In this document: in pieces, positions 17,989-26,279 of the stretch | How positions within the stretch are numbered: position 1 is the stretch's first letter | Layout of the letters: every line of letters begins with the position of its first letter | Assembly: GCA_005473895.2 (NCBI GenBank) | Contig: SRJI02000015.1 | Span: 1-64,000 of the forward strand | Source of the DNA: Carideicomes alvinocaridis | GTDB lineage: Bacteria; Pseudomonadota; Alphaproteobacteria; Rhodobacterales; Rhodobacteraceae | Direction of reading: 5' to 3' | Length of the DNA: 64,000 nt | Made by a program: the position numbers and the translations under genes | The notes under the pieces: model-generated | The model's input: only the letters and a program-made list of their open reading frames with translations | Told to the model about the DNA's origin: nothing | Databases searched by the model: none

Positions 17989-18732
17989 CTAGCCTGCGGA
18001 CTGGCTCGCCTGCTGGCCCGCCAGCTTGCGCCGGCGCTTCTGTCGCAGCAGGTTCAACCCTTCGACCGCGCCGGCAAAGACCATGGCCGCGTAGATGAAG
18101 CCGCGTTCCACGTGCACGCCGAACCCGTCGGCCATCAGCGCCATTCCGACCATGACGAGGAAGGCGAGCGCCAGCATCTTGGTGGAGGGATGCGCCTCCA
18201 CGAAGCGGGCGATGGGCTCCGCCGCCACCATCATCACGATGATCGCCACCACCACCGCGGCGATCATGATCTCCAGGTGATCGGCGATGCCGACGGCGGT
18301 GATCACCGAATCCAGTGAGAACACGAGGTCGAGGATGATGATCTGCACCAGCACCGCGAAAAAGGTCGCCCGCGCCGCGCCGCTTTCGTGATGCTCGCCC
18401 TCGACCTCGGAGAAGATCTCGGTCGCGGCTTTCCAGATCAGGAACAGCCCGCCGGCCAGCAGGATCAGGTCGCGCCACGAGAAATCGAGGCCCAGAAGGG
18501 AAAAGAACGGCTCGTCCAGCGACACGATCCAGGCGATGGAAAGCAGCAGCAGGATCCGCATGACAAGCGCGCCGGAAAGCCCCAGCAGCCGCACCCGGCG
18601 GCGCTGCTCCTCCGGCAGCTTGGCGGCGGCGATGGAGATGAAGATCACGTTGTCCACGCCCAGCACGATTTCCAGGATGGTCAGCGTCAGGAAGGAGGCC
18701 CAGGCGGCCGGGTCGGAAAGCAGGTCGATCAT
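17989..18732 (-). CDS. TerC family integral membrane protein
   Basis: 247 residues with about seven membrane helices. The conserved acidic motifs within the helices are LEIVLGVDNVIF near the N-terminus and LDLVFSLDSVIT in the middle, both hallmarks of TerC/YkoY/Alx proteins, which are linked to manganese export and metal handling for secreted proteins. The charged central loop (EVEGEHHESG) is typical. GAGGTG precedes the ATG at 18732. I see no yybP-ykoY manganese riboswitch upstream. Likely co-transcribed with the TrmO-like gene. Confidence 0.9.
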   Translation of the reverse strand: MIDLLSDPAAWASFLTLTILEIVLGVDNVIFISIAAAKLPEEQRRRVRLLGLSGALVMRILLLLSIAWIVSLDEPFFSLLGLDFSWRDLILLAGGLFLIWKAATEIFSEVEGEHHESGAARATFFAVLVQIIILDLVFSLDSVITAVGIADHLEIMIAAVVVAIIVMMVAAEPIARFVEAHPSTKMLALAFLVMVGMALMADGFGVHVERGFIYAAMVFAGAVEGLNLLRQKRRRKLAGQQASQSAG

Positions 18733-18840
18733 GTCACCTCTGGCGTCTCTTGGCCGGTCTCGCGCCGGCCCGTCACGATATTGGCGCGGCGCGCGGCGGA
18801 GGCAAGGGCAGGGCGGCACATAGCTTCGAGCCCGCCGCGG

Positions 18841-20004
18841 TCAGGGCCGCCAGGCCATGCCGGCAATGTCCCGGGTGGCGGTGACGGTTCGCGTCTCACC
18901 GCTGCCGAGGTCCCGGATCACCAGGTCGGTCGCCGGGCCGGGCGTGAGGCGCGTGTCGGTGGCCAGCCAGGCAAGGCAGGCGCCGTCGGGGCTGGGCACC
19001 GGCCGGCTTTCGATCAGCTCCGGGGTCTCGGTCAGCGGCACCGGGTCGGCCAGCCCATCCCCGGTCAGCGTCGCACGCCACAGATCCGCCGCCGCCTCCC
19101 CGCTCTGCCGCGCAAAGACCACCTCTTCCGCGTTCAGGAAGGCGGGATCGCTGTCGCGCACCCCCTCGGGCGACAGCACCTGTTCCTCGCCGGTCTCGAG
19201 CGTCAGGACGGCCAGCGCGCTGCGCCCCGGACCCTGGGCCGAGAGCGTCTCCAGCTGGTAGATCGCCCGGCTCCCGTCGGGGGAAAACCGGGGCGCGCGG
19301 CGCAGGCCCTCGCCCCGGCTCACCTGGCGCGGCTCGCCGAGGCTTTCGGCCCCCTCGGACAGTTCGGCCACGTGCACCTGGATCTGCCCCTCGCGCCCGG
19401 TCCGGGCAAAGATCACGCGTCCCTCCGGCCCGGTCTCCGGCCCGCCCAGCTCCGGGTCGTCGGCGCCGAGATAGAGCAGGCCGTCGCCCAACCCGTCGGC
19501 ATCCGCATCCGCGGCGTCCATGGCATAAAGGCTCGCATTCACGCCGGCGCCGCGGGTGGAATGGAACAGGATCCGCGTCCCCTCCGCCGCCCAGGCCGCC
19601 GGCCCGTTGTCATAGGGTGACTGGTCGAGCGCGCCGCGGGTCAGGCGCAGCGCCTGGCGATCGGGCTCGGCCCCCATGTCGAAGAGGTAGATGTCGGTCC
19701 AGGCATGCTCGGGCGCCGCGGGCTGCGTGTAATGCGCGCGCGTCAGCAGCATCTCGCGCCCGAAACAGGAAGGGTCGGCCGCCTCGGCCGGGGCGCTCTC
19801 GGGCGCCGCGGGGGTGACGGGCGCCGTCCCGGTATCGGCGCCGCCCCCGTCCTCCTCCGGAGCGTCCGATATGTCCGGCGCCTCCGCAGCGGCGGATGTG
19901 TCGCCGGGTTCGGCCTCGGACGGCGCCTCCTGGGCCTGGGCGACGGAGGCCAGTCCCAGCAGGAGGATCAGGCAGGGCAGGGGGCGGATCGGCATGGCGG
20001 TCAT
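18841..20004 (-). CDS. Secreted TolB-like beta-propeller protein, unknown function
   Basis: 387 residues. A signal peptide (1-24, AQA cleavage) leads into an acidic Ala/Glu/Pro-rich linker of about 55 residues, then PD40/WD40-like repeats: RILFHSTRGAG, RFSPDGSRAIYQLE, PVPSPDGACLAWLAT. Such propellers bind proteins or peptides in the periplasm; this is not TolB itself, which sits in the tol-pal cluster. Cys80 is the only cysteine in the mature part before the propeller besides one near the C-terminus. An alternative ATG lies three codons in. The 280 bp upstream (20005-20285) holds no gene that I can see. Confidence 0.75.
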   Translation of the reverse strand: MTAMPIRPLPCLILLLGLASVAQAQEAPSEAEPGDTSAAAEAPDISDAPEEDGGGADTGTAPVTPAAPESAPAEAADPSCFGREMLLTRAHYTQPAAPEHAWTDIYLFDMGAEPDRQALRLTRGALDQSPYDNGPAAWAAEGTRILFHSTRGAGVNASLYAMDAADADADGLGDGLLYLGADDPELGGPETGPEGRVIFARTGREGQIQVHVAELSEGAESLGEPRQVSRGEGLRRAPRFSPDGSRAIYQLETLSAQGPGRSALAVLTLETGEEQVLSPEGVRDSDPAFLNAEEVVFARQSGEAAADLWRATLTGDGLADPVPLTETPELIESRPVPSPDGACLAWLATDTRLTPGPATDLVIRDLGSGETRTVTATRDIAGMAWRP

Positions 20005-20285
20005 CCTTTGGCTCCGGCCGCCGCCGCGGAACAGGCCCCGGCGCCGCGCGCGTGGAAGGCCGGGCCGTGCCGTTGCTCTCCTGCCGCTCGATCCGCTCGG
20101 GGCCGCCCCTTGGCGGGCGGTTCCCGGCGATGCTAGCAGGCGCCGCCCGTCCTGTCAGCGGCTGGCCGGAATAGCCCGCGGAGGCGCGCCGACCCGCCTG
20201 GGAAAGGAAGCGGGGAGGTTCGAAAAGGAACAAGGCCCGCCGCGGCCCGCGAGGGCAACGGACCCGCTGCCCCAAGCCGCAGGGC

Positions 20286-20621
20286 TCAGGCGCCCCCGGG
20301 TGTCTCCTCGCCGCAGAACAGCTGGTACAGCAGTCCGATCACCTGCTCCGTCCGCCCGTCGGCGAGCGAGTAATACACCGTCTTCCCCTCGCGCCGGGTC
20401 TGCACCAGCCCCTCGTCGCGCAGCCGGGCGAGCATCTGGCTCACCGCCGCCTGCCGGATGCCCAGCGTGGTCTCCAGCTCGCCCACGGACCGCTCGCCGG
20501 TGCCGAGATGGCACAGGATCATCAGCCGCCCCTCATGGGCCAGCGTCTTGAGATAGCCGGCGGCGGCGGCGGCATTGGCCGCCATCTCTTCCGGCGGGAC
20601 CTGTGGTGTGTCGAGCGTCAC
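20286..20621 (-). CDS. ArsR-family repressor resembling persulfide sensor SqrR/BigR
   Basis: 111 residues with a GTG start. The winged helix is typical of ArsR: LKTLAHEGRLMILCHL, VGELETTLGIRQAAVSQMLA (recognition helix) and RREGKTVYYSL (wing). Two cysteines, Cys37 in ILCHL and Cys103 in LFCGE, are 66 residues apart, the same separation as Cys41 and Cys107 of Rhodobacter SqrR, which form a tetrasulfide bridge on sensing sulfane sulfur. GGAG lies 10 bp before the GTG at 20621; the ATG at residue 13 lacks good spacing. A dyad at 20651-20671 could be its own operator. No sulfide-oxidation gene is adjacent. Confidence 0.75.
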   Translation of the reverse strand: MTLDTPQVPPEEMAANAAAAAGYLKTLAHEGRLMILCHLGTGERSVGELETTLGIRQAAVSQMLARLRDEGLVQTRREGKTVYYSLADGRTEQVIGLLYQLFCGEETPGGA

Positions 20622-20650
20622 GCGGCGCAATCTCCGGGGGCGTGTCTGGG

Positions 20651-20671
20651 ATAGTGCATATGTTGCGGTAT
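20651..20671. promoter_or_regulatory. Operator-like dyad upstream of the ArsR-family gene
   Basis: ATA-NN-GCA-N5-TGC-NN-TAT is a symmetric 21 bp site, locally AT-rich, 30 bp before the GTG start. Its place and symmetry suit a dimeric ArsR repressor controlling its own gene. Confidence 0.45.
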
Positions 20672-20683
20672 CGCCGGTCGATT

Positions 20684-21916
20684 TCAAGCCTTCGGCGGCG
20701 GCGATCCCCCTTCGAAGACGTTGCCGCCCTGGTAGGAGCAGGGCGCTTCCTGCATTTCCAGGTGCAGCCCCTCGCCGCTCCAGGGATTGGCGCGGGCCAG
20801 GGCCTCGTCCACCTCGATGCCCAGCCCGGGCGCCTGCGGGGCGGGGACGAAGCCCTCCTCGACCCGGATCGAACCCTTGATGAGCGCGTCGTGATAGGGC
20901 GTCTCGATGGTCTCGGCCATGAGCAGGTTGGGGATCGCCGCGGCAAGCTGCAGGTTGGCGGCCCATTCCACCGGCCCGGCATAGAGATGCGGCGCCATCT
21001 GCGCGGTAAAGCTCTCGGCCAGCGCGGCGAGCTTGCGCATCTCCCAGATGCCGCCGGCGCGGCCCAGGGCCGGCTGCAGGATCTCGGCGCCGCCCGTCCG
21101 CAGGAGCGTGGCGAACTCGGCGCGGGTGGTCAGCCGCTCGCCGGTGGCCACGGGCACGCGGACCGCCTGCGCCACCCTCGCGAAGTCGAGCGGGTTGTCC
21201 GGCGGGATCGGCTCCTCGAACCAGAGCGGCGAATAGGGCTCGATCGCCTGGCCCAGCCGGACGGCGCCCGCCACGTTGAACTGCCCGTGCGTGCCGAACA
21301 GCAGGTCCGCCCGGTCCCCCACCGCCTCGCGCACGGCGCGGCAGAACGCCACCGACAGCCCGATATCGGACATGGCCGGCATGTGCCCGCCACGGATCGT
21401 GTAGGGGCCCGCCGGATCGAACTTGACGGCGGTATAGCCGCGCTCGACCAGCGCCGCCGCCGCCTCGCCCGCCATTTCGGGAGAGACCCAGAAGTCGGGC
21501 AGGGCGTGATGCTCCAGCGGGTAGAGGTAGGAATAGGCGCGGATGCGCTCGTTCATCAGCCCGCCCATCAGCGCCCAGACCGGCCGCTCCCGGTGCTTGC
21601 CCAGGATGTCCCAGCAGGCGATCTCCAGCGCCGAGAAGGCGCCCATCACGGTGGGGTCGGGCCGCTGGGTGAAACCCGCGGAATAGGCGCGGCGGAACAT
21701 CAGCTCGACGTTCTCCACCCGCTCGCCCGCCATATGCCGCTCGAAGACGTCGCGGATCACCGCCTCCATCGCGGCTGGGCCCACGGTGGAGGCATAGCAT
21801 TCGCCCCAGCCGGTAATGCCGTTATCGGCGGTCACCTTGACCAGCGTCCAGTAGCGCCCGCCCCAGCCGCCGCCCGGGGGCGCCGTGGTGATGATGTCGA
21901 GATCGGCAAGCTTCAT
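20684..21916 (-). CDS. Mandelate racemase/muconate lactonizing enzyme family protein (acid sugar dehydratase type)
   Basis: 410 residues of the enolase superfamily. The N-terminal capping domain is followed by the barrel with metal ligands in the expected places (FGTHGQFNV, WFEEPIPPDN, PVATGERLTTRAEF) and a C-terminal APHLYAGPVEWAANL segment. AVKFDPAGPY resembles galactonate-type acid sugar dehydratases. It probably removes water from a sugar acid, but family members differ widely in substrate. AAGGAG precedes the ATG at 21916. Downstream of it on the same strand is the ArsR regulator; upstream is a Zn-alcohol dehydrogenase. Confidence 0.8.
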   Translation of the reverse strand: MKLADLDIITTAPPGGGWGGRYWTLVKVTADNGITGWGECYASTVGPAAMEAVIRDVFERHMAGERVENVELMFRRAYSAGFTQRPDPTVMGAFSALEIACWDILGKHRERPVWALMGGLMNERIRAYSYLYPLEHHALPDFWVSPEMAGEAAAALVERGYTAVKFDPAGPYTIRGGHMPAMSDIGLSVAFCRAVREAVGDRADLLFGTHGQFNVAGAVRLGQAIEPYSPLWFEEPIPPDNPLDFARVAQAVRVPVATGERLTTRAEFATLLRTGGAEILQPALGRAGGIWEMRKLAALAESFTAQMAPHLYAGPVEWAANLQLAAAIPNLLMAETIETPYHDALIKGSIRVEEGFVPAPQAPGLGIEVDEALARANPWSGEGLHLEMQEAPCSYQGGNVFEGGSPPPKA

Positions 21917-22005
21917 GACGCGCTCCTTCCCTGTCCGCGCCGCCACCCTGACCGCCCCGCGCCCCCGGGGCAACCCGCCGCGCGCGCCGCCTCCGGCCGA
22001 CCCCC

Positions 22006-22074
22006 CGCTTCTCTGGTCCGGAAATATGGTCGGGGGTGAGGAGCGTAGCGACGAGGGGGCAGACAGCCCCCTTG
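22006..22074 (+). repeat. Intergenic palindromic repeat, copy 1
   Basis: First of three copies of a roughly 65-70 bp element. Shared blocks are CTTCT, AAATAT, GGGGGTGAGGAGCGT, AGCGACGAGGGGGC and a closing CCCCCTTG arm. The end folds as GGGGGC / GCCCCC. This copy is the most diverged and is in the gap between the enolase-superfamily gene and the alcohol dehydrogenase gene. Confidence 0.8.
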
Positions 22075-22105
22075 CCCCGCTCTCCGCCCCGGGAAGGCGC
22101 CGGGC

Positions 22106-23197
22106 TCAGCGCCCCAGCACGATGACGTTGCGCCGCGCCGCGCCCGAGCGGGTATCGGCGATCGCCTCGTTGATCTCCTCCAGCCCCCAGCGGCCCGAGA
22201 CCAGCTCTTCCAGCTTCAGCCGCCCCTGCTGCCAGAGGTCGATCATCCACGGGATGTCGCGGCGGATCACCACGTCGCCCATCTTGGTGCCGATGATGCC
22301 CTGGCCCACATCGGCCATCATCAGCGGCGAATAGCGCGAGGTTTCGGTGCCATGGGGCATGCCCACCATCACCACCTTGCCGCCATTGGCGAGGTAGCGG
22401 GGCGCCGCGTCATAGGCCGCCGTGGCGCCCACGGTCACCAGCACCGCATCGGCGCCGCGGCCCAGGATCTCCTTGACCGCGCGCCAGGGTTTCTCGGTGC
22501 TGCCCAGCACGCCGTCGGTGGCGCCGAATTCGCGCGCCGCCGCCAGCTTCTCCTCGGTCATGTCGATGGCGACGATGCGGCGCGCGCCCGCGATCCGCGC
22601 GCCCTGGATGGCGTTCAGCCCGACGCCGCCCGCGCCCACCACCACCACGTCGTGGCCCGGCCGAATGCCGGCCGCGTTCACCGCTGCGCCGACCCCGGTT
22701 ATCACCCCGCAGGACAGCAGCGAGGCCAGGTCCATCGGCATGTCGGCGGGGATCGCCACCACCTGGCTCTGGTCGACCACCACCTTCTCGGCGAAGGCGC
22801 CGCAATTGAGCGCCTGGAACACCGTCTCGCCCTCGGGCGTGCTGAGCGGCCCGGCGTCGCGCCGCGGCGTCTCGCAGATCGTCGGATGGCCCGAGCCGCA
22901 GCTCCGGCACTGGCCGCAGGCGCGGATCAGCGTCACCGCCACCGTGTCGCCGGGCGCGAGGTCGCGCACCCCGGCGCCCACGGCGCTGATCCGGCCGGCC
23001 GCTTCGTGGCCATAGACCGCGGGCAGGGCGCCGCCAAAGCCGCCATCGGCATAGGTGATGTCGGAATGGCAGATCGCCACCGCCTCCAGCGTCACCTCCA
23101 CCTCGCCCATTTCGGGGGCGCGCAGGCGCAGCTCCCCGATGCTGAGCGGTGCGCCGAATTCATGGCAGATCGCGGCGCGGATCGTCTGGCTGGTCAT
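22106..23197 (-). CDS. Zinc-dependent medium-chain alcohol dehydrogenase
   Basis: 363 residues. Catalytic zinc ligands are in ICHSD, YGHEAAG and SCGVITG; the structural zinc lobe is RACGQCRSCGSGHPTIC. The NAD-binding GAGGVGLNAIQG follows. The CGVITGVG motif and length resemble class III-like and aryl/benzyl alcohol dehydrogenases. The substrate is unknown. GGAGAGAG precedes the ATG at 23197. Neighbours on the same strand (two alpha/beta hydrolases, an enolase-superfamily enzyme) suggest a catabolic group. Confidence 0.88.
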   Translation of the reverse strand: MTSQTIRAAICHEFGAPLSIGELRLRAPEMGEVEVTLEAVAICHSDITYADGGFGGALPAVYGHEAAGRISAVGAGVRDLAPGDTVAVTLIRACGQCRSCGSGHPTICETPRRDAGPLSTPEGETVFQALNCGAFAEKVVVDQSQVVAIPADMPMDLASLLSCGVITGVGAAVNAAGIRPGHDVVVVGAGGVGLNAIQGARIAGARRIVAIDMTEEKLAAAREFGATDGVLGSTEKPWRAVKEILGRGADAVLVTVGATAAYDAAPRYLANGGKVVMVGMPHGTETSRYSPLMMADVGQGIIGTKMGDVVIRRDIPWMIDLWQQGRLKLEELVSGRWGLEEINEAIADTRSGAARRNVIVLGR

Positions 23198-23326
23198 CGC
23201 TCTCTCCCTCTCCGTTTCCGGGAGCCTGCCCGCCACGGGGGCCCCGGGCAAGCGCGAAGATCGCCGACGCGGCGTTACGCGCCCCCATCTTCCGATCCGC
23301 GAAACAAGACCGGCGCCGGCAGCGGG

Positions 23327-24061
23327 TCAGCCCCGGCCGGCGGGTGCCTCCGACTGTGCCGCCACGTGGTCGAGCAGGGCCGCCAGCTCGTCCGGGCGCG
23401 ACAGGAAGGGCGAGTGAGAGGCCGCCAGGTCGAACCGCGCCTCGGGCGCGAAGCCCGCCGCCATCTCCGCCTGGAAGGCCGGCGGGATCGCGCGGTCCTC
23501 GGTGCAGCGGATGTAGCTCCGGGGCAGGTCGGCCGAGCGCTCGGTCACGTCGAGCGGCGTGCGCTGCGGCGCGATGGGCTGCGGCCGCAGGCGGGGCATG
23601 GCGCGGGCCACCGCCTCGGGCGGACAATCGTGGTAGAAGAGATCGGGCACCATGTCCGGATCGAAGGTGAAGCTCAGCCCGTCCTCCGTCCGGCGGATCG
23701 CGGGCAGCAGCGGCTGCTCGTCGGACAGCTCGCGCATGGTGGCCAGCGAATGGCCGGAGCGGGGCACGTAGGCGCAGAGATAGACCAGCTGTTGGATCTT
23801 GTCCGGCGCGATCTCGGCGGCCTGGGTGACGGGAAAGCCGCCCCAGCTGTGGCCCACCACGATGGCCGGCTCGCGCAACTCCGCCAGCACCGCCTCGCCG
23901 CAGGCCCGCAGCGTCGACTCGCCCGGCGGCGTGGGATCGTTGCCGTGGCCGGGCAGGTCGATGGCGGTGGCCGCGTGGCCGCGCGACTCCAGCGCCGTGA
24001 TGGTGTCGTCCCAGCACCATGCGCCGTGACAGGATCCGTGAACCAGGAGAAAACGCGCCAT
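23327..24061 (-). CDS. Alpha/beta hydrolase, esterase/hydroxynitrile lyase-like
   Basis: 244 residues. LLVHGSCHGAWCWD at the N-terminus and the elbow GHSWGG (Ser72) are typical of the plant-type methylesterase/hydroxynitrile lyase group and of bacterial EstC. The catalytic His lies in ASHSPFLS near the C-terminus. The enzyme should cleave a small ester. The ATG begins one base after the stop of the upstream lactonase-like gene, so both are translated together. Confidence 0.82.
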   Translation of the reverse strand: MARFLLVHGSCHGAWCWDDTITALESRGHAATAIDLPGHGNDPTPPGESTLRACGEAVLAELREPAIVVGHSWGGFPVTQAAEIAPDKIQQLVYLCAYVPRSGHSLATMRELSDEQPLLPAIRRTEDGLSFTFDPDMVPDLFYHDCPPEAVARAMPRLRPQPIAPQRTPLDVTERSADLPRSYIRCTEDRAIPPAFQAEMAAGFAPEARFDLAASHSPFLSRPDELAALLDHVAAQSEAPAGRG

Positions 24062-24062
24062 G

Positions 24063-24851
24063 TCAGATATGTCCCGTCTGTTTGAGAAAGGTGGTGAGCA
24101 GCCCGGCGAAGGCGGCCGGCTGTTCCACCGGCGGCAGATGCGCCGCGCGGCGGATCAGCTCCATCTTCGCGCCGGGGATCAGGGCCGCGGTCTCGCGCAC
24201 CAGGTCGGCCGGTGTCGCGGGATCGTCCGAGGACGCGATGGCGAGCACCGGCAGCCGCAGGCCGCTGGTGGGCGTGTAGAAATCCGTGCCCGCGATGGCC
24301 GAGCAGCAGCCGGCGATGCCGTGCGGCGGCTGGGCGGCGAGCCGCGCGCGCCAGGTGGTGGCGGCGGGGGAATGGCGGAACCGCGGGGTGAACCAGCGCT
24401 CCAGCATGCCGGCCACCTGCGGGCCAAGCCCCTTCTCGGTGATGGCCTGGGCGCGGGCCTCCCACATCTGCTTGGTTCCGATCTTGGCGGCGGTGTTGGA
24501 CAGGACCAGCGCCCGCAACTGATCCAGCCGCTTGACCGCCAGCCCCTGCGCCACCAGCCCGCCGAGCGACAGGCCCACGAAGACCGCGTCGCGCACCTCC
24601 AGGTGATCCAGCAGCGCCTCCGCATCCCGCACCAGGGCGCCCATCGCGTAGGGCGGGGGCGGGGCGTCGCTGCCGCCGTGGCCGCGCGAATCCCAGGCGA
24701 TCAGCCGCAGGCCGGCGGGCAGCAGGGGCCAGACATCCTCCCACAGGCGCAGGTCGGTGCCGAGCGCATGGGCAAAGACCACCGGCGCGCCCGCGGGGTC
24801 GCCGCCCTCGAGATAATTGAGGGTCACTTCGCCAAGCCGGACCTTGGGCAT
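24063..24851 (-). CDS. pcaD: 3-oxoadipate enol-lactonase-like hydrolase
   Basis: 262 residues. FAHALGTDLRLW, WDSRGHGGSD, the elbow GLSLGG with Ser95, and IAGTDFYTP followed by LPVLAIASSDDPATP match PcaD, which opens 3-oxoadipate enol-lactone in the protocatechuate branch of the beta-ketoadipate pathway. The catalytic His is in RRAAHLPPVEQP. No other pca genes are near, so a different lactone is possible. It lies directly before the esterase-like gene. Confidence 0.75.
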   Translation of the reverse strand: MPKVRLGEVTLNYLEGGDPAGAPVVFAHALGTDLRLWEDVWPLLPAGLRLIAWDSRGHGGSDAPPPPYAMGALVRDAEALLDHLEVRDAVFVGLSLGGLVAQGLAVKRLDQLRALVLSNTAAKIGTKQMWEARAQAITEKGLGPQVAGMLERWFTPRFRHSPAATTWRARLAAQPPHGIAGCCSAIAGTDFYTPTSGLRLPVLAIASSDDPATPADLVRETAALIPGAKMELIRRAAHLPPVEQPAAFAGLLTTFLKQTGHI

Positions 24852-25012
24852 GCCTATCCTCCCCGTCGGTGGAGTCTACCCCGAACCGGGGCGGCGGCAA
24901 AGAATGCCGGCGCCCGGGGCGGGAGGTCGGGTGTGCGCCTCCTGCGGGGCAGGGTCAAGGGGGCGGTCGGGCAGGGGCCAGCATGGGCGGACAGACCGGC
25001 AAAGGCGGCGGG

Positions 25013-25189
25013 TCAATCGCAGACCAGCACCAGGATCTCCGGGTCGGGGATGTAGCGGGCCGAGCTTTCGTCCTCGCAGAAGGCGGCCACCGCCTGCCGT
25101 TGCCCGGCATTCACCCCGGCCACGAAACCCGCCATAGCGGCCATCCCGAGCGCCAGGACCGCCGAGACGGTGATGCCCAGGGCCCTCAT
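25013..25189 (-). CDS. Small membrane or secreted protein, unknown
   Basis: 58 residues. One hydrophobic helix with Gly/Ala content (VSAVLALGMAAMAGFVAGVN, 7-26) is followed by a short polar tail with two cysteines (CEDES and the C-terminal VCD). Its ATG overlaps the stop of the inositol-phosphatase-type gene by 4 bp, which supports real translation. Function unknown. Confidence 0.55.
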   Translation of the reverse strand: MRALGITVSAVLALGMAAMAGFVAGVNAGQRQAVAAFCEDESSARYIPDPEILVLVCD

Positions 25190-26043
25190 GCCGGTGCCGT
25201 CCCCACCTCGTCCAGCCTTGCCTGGATCTCGGCCCGCAGCGCCTCCCACGTGGGCTCGTCGCTGGCCACCAGCAGGAAGCCCTCGGTCACGGCGGCGTCG
25301 TAGTCCCGGCCGTCCAGCATCCGCGCCACGCCGCCCGCGCGCCGCGTGATGAAGGCGCCGGCCAGGTGGTCCCAGGGGTTCAGCGTGCCGGAAAAGCAGA
25401 AATCCGCCGCGCCCCGCGCCAGCACCCGGTATTCGTGGCAGGAGCAGCGCAGGGAATAGATCCGGCCGATCCCGGCATAGAGCGGCGCCATGGCCTGCTG
25501 ATGCGCCTGCGGCAGCAGGTTGAAATGCATGAACCCGCTGGCGGTGGCGGCTGTCGCCCCGCCGGAGACCGCGATCGCCCGCTCGCGTCCATCCGCATGG
25601 ACCATCCGCGCGGGGCTTTCTTCGCCGGCGGTGATCCAGTCGTCCATCACCGGATCGTGCAGCAGCCCGAAGATCGGTTGTCCGAAGCGGGTCGCGGCCA
25701 GGATGACCCCGAACAGCGGCAGCCCGTGGGCAAAGTTCCACGTCCCGTCCACCGGGTCGATGATGAAGGCCAGCTCCGCCTCGGCGATCCGGTGGCGCAG
25801 GGCGGGGTCGGCCGCCACGGCCTCTTCTCCCACGATCAGCGCCTCGGGAAAGCGGGCGCGGATGGCGGTGGTGATCGCCTTTTCGGCGGCGAGGTCGGCC
25901 TCGGTCACCAGGTCATGCGGGCCCGATTTCTCGTCCACCTGGCCCGACTCGAGCCGTTGGAAGCGCGGCATGATCTCCGCCGCCGCGACCTCGCGTACGA
26001 TGGCGATGAGAGCCGCTTCGTCGGCGGCGGCAAGTCGGGTCAT
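25186..26043 (-). CDS. Inositol monophosphatase family protein
   Basis: 285 residues. The family's metal-binding motifs are present: VGEEAVA, FIIDPVDGTWNFAHG and WDHLAGAFITRRAGG. Members hydrolyse inositol-1-phosphate, histidinol phosphate or adenosine bisphosphate; I cannot choose between them. GAGG lies five bases before the ATG at 26043. A small membrane protein gene overlaps its end. The 236 bp upstream shows no gene. Confidence 0.88.
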   Translation of the reverse strand: MTRLAAADEAALIAIVREVAAAEIMPRFQRLESGQVDEKSGPHDLVTEADLAAEKAITTAIRARFPEALIVGEEAVAADPALRHRIAEAELAFIIDPVDGTWNFAHGLPLFGVILAATRFGQPIFGLLHDPVMDDWITAGEESPARMVHADGRERAIAVSGGATAATASGFMHFNLLPQAHQQAMAPLYAGIGRIYSLRCSCHEYRVLARGAADFCFSGTLNPWDHLAGAFITRRAGGVARMLDGRDYDAAVTEGFLLVASDEPTWEALRAEIQARLDEVGTAPA

Positions 26044-26279
26044 GGGGGCCTCGGCGCTGGCTGTCGGGATGGCGCGGTGATGCCATTCCGCGCGGGCGGC
26101 GACAATGGGGATCGGTCGGGCGCGGGGGCTTGCGGAGGGAATTCCCGCGCGCCCGGAGGGGTCGCGTCCCGCCCTGCTCACGGAGAGCGTGGCGATGGGC
26201 CGGGCGGGGCACGAGGGCGGCAGCGACGCCAATCTCCCGGCCAAGGTAGCGCCCGATGCGCAGGGATCGCCGGGGGCGC

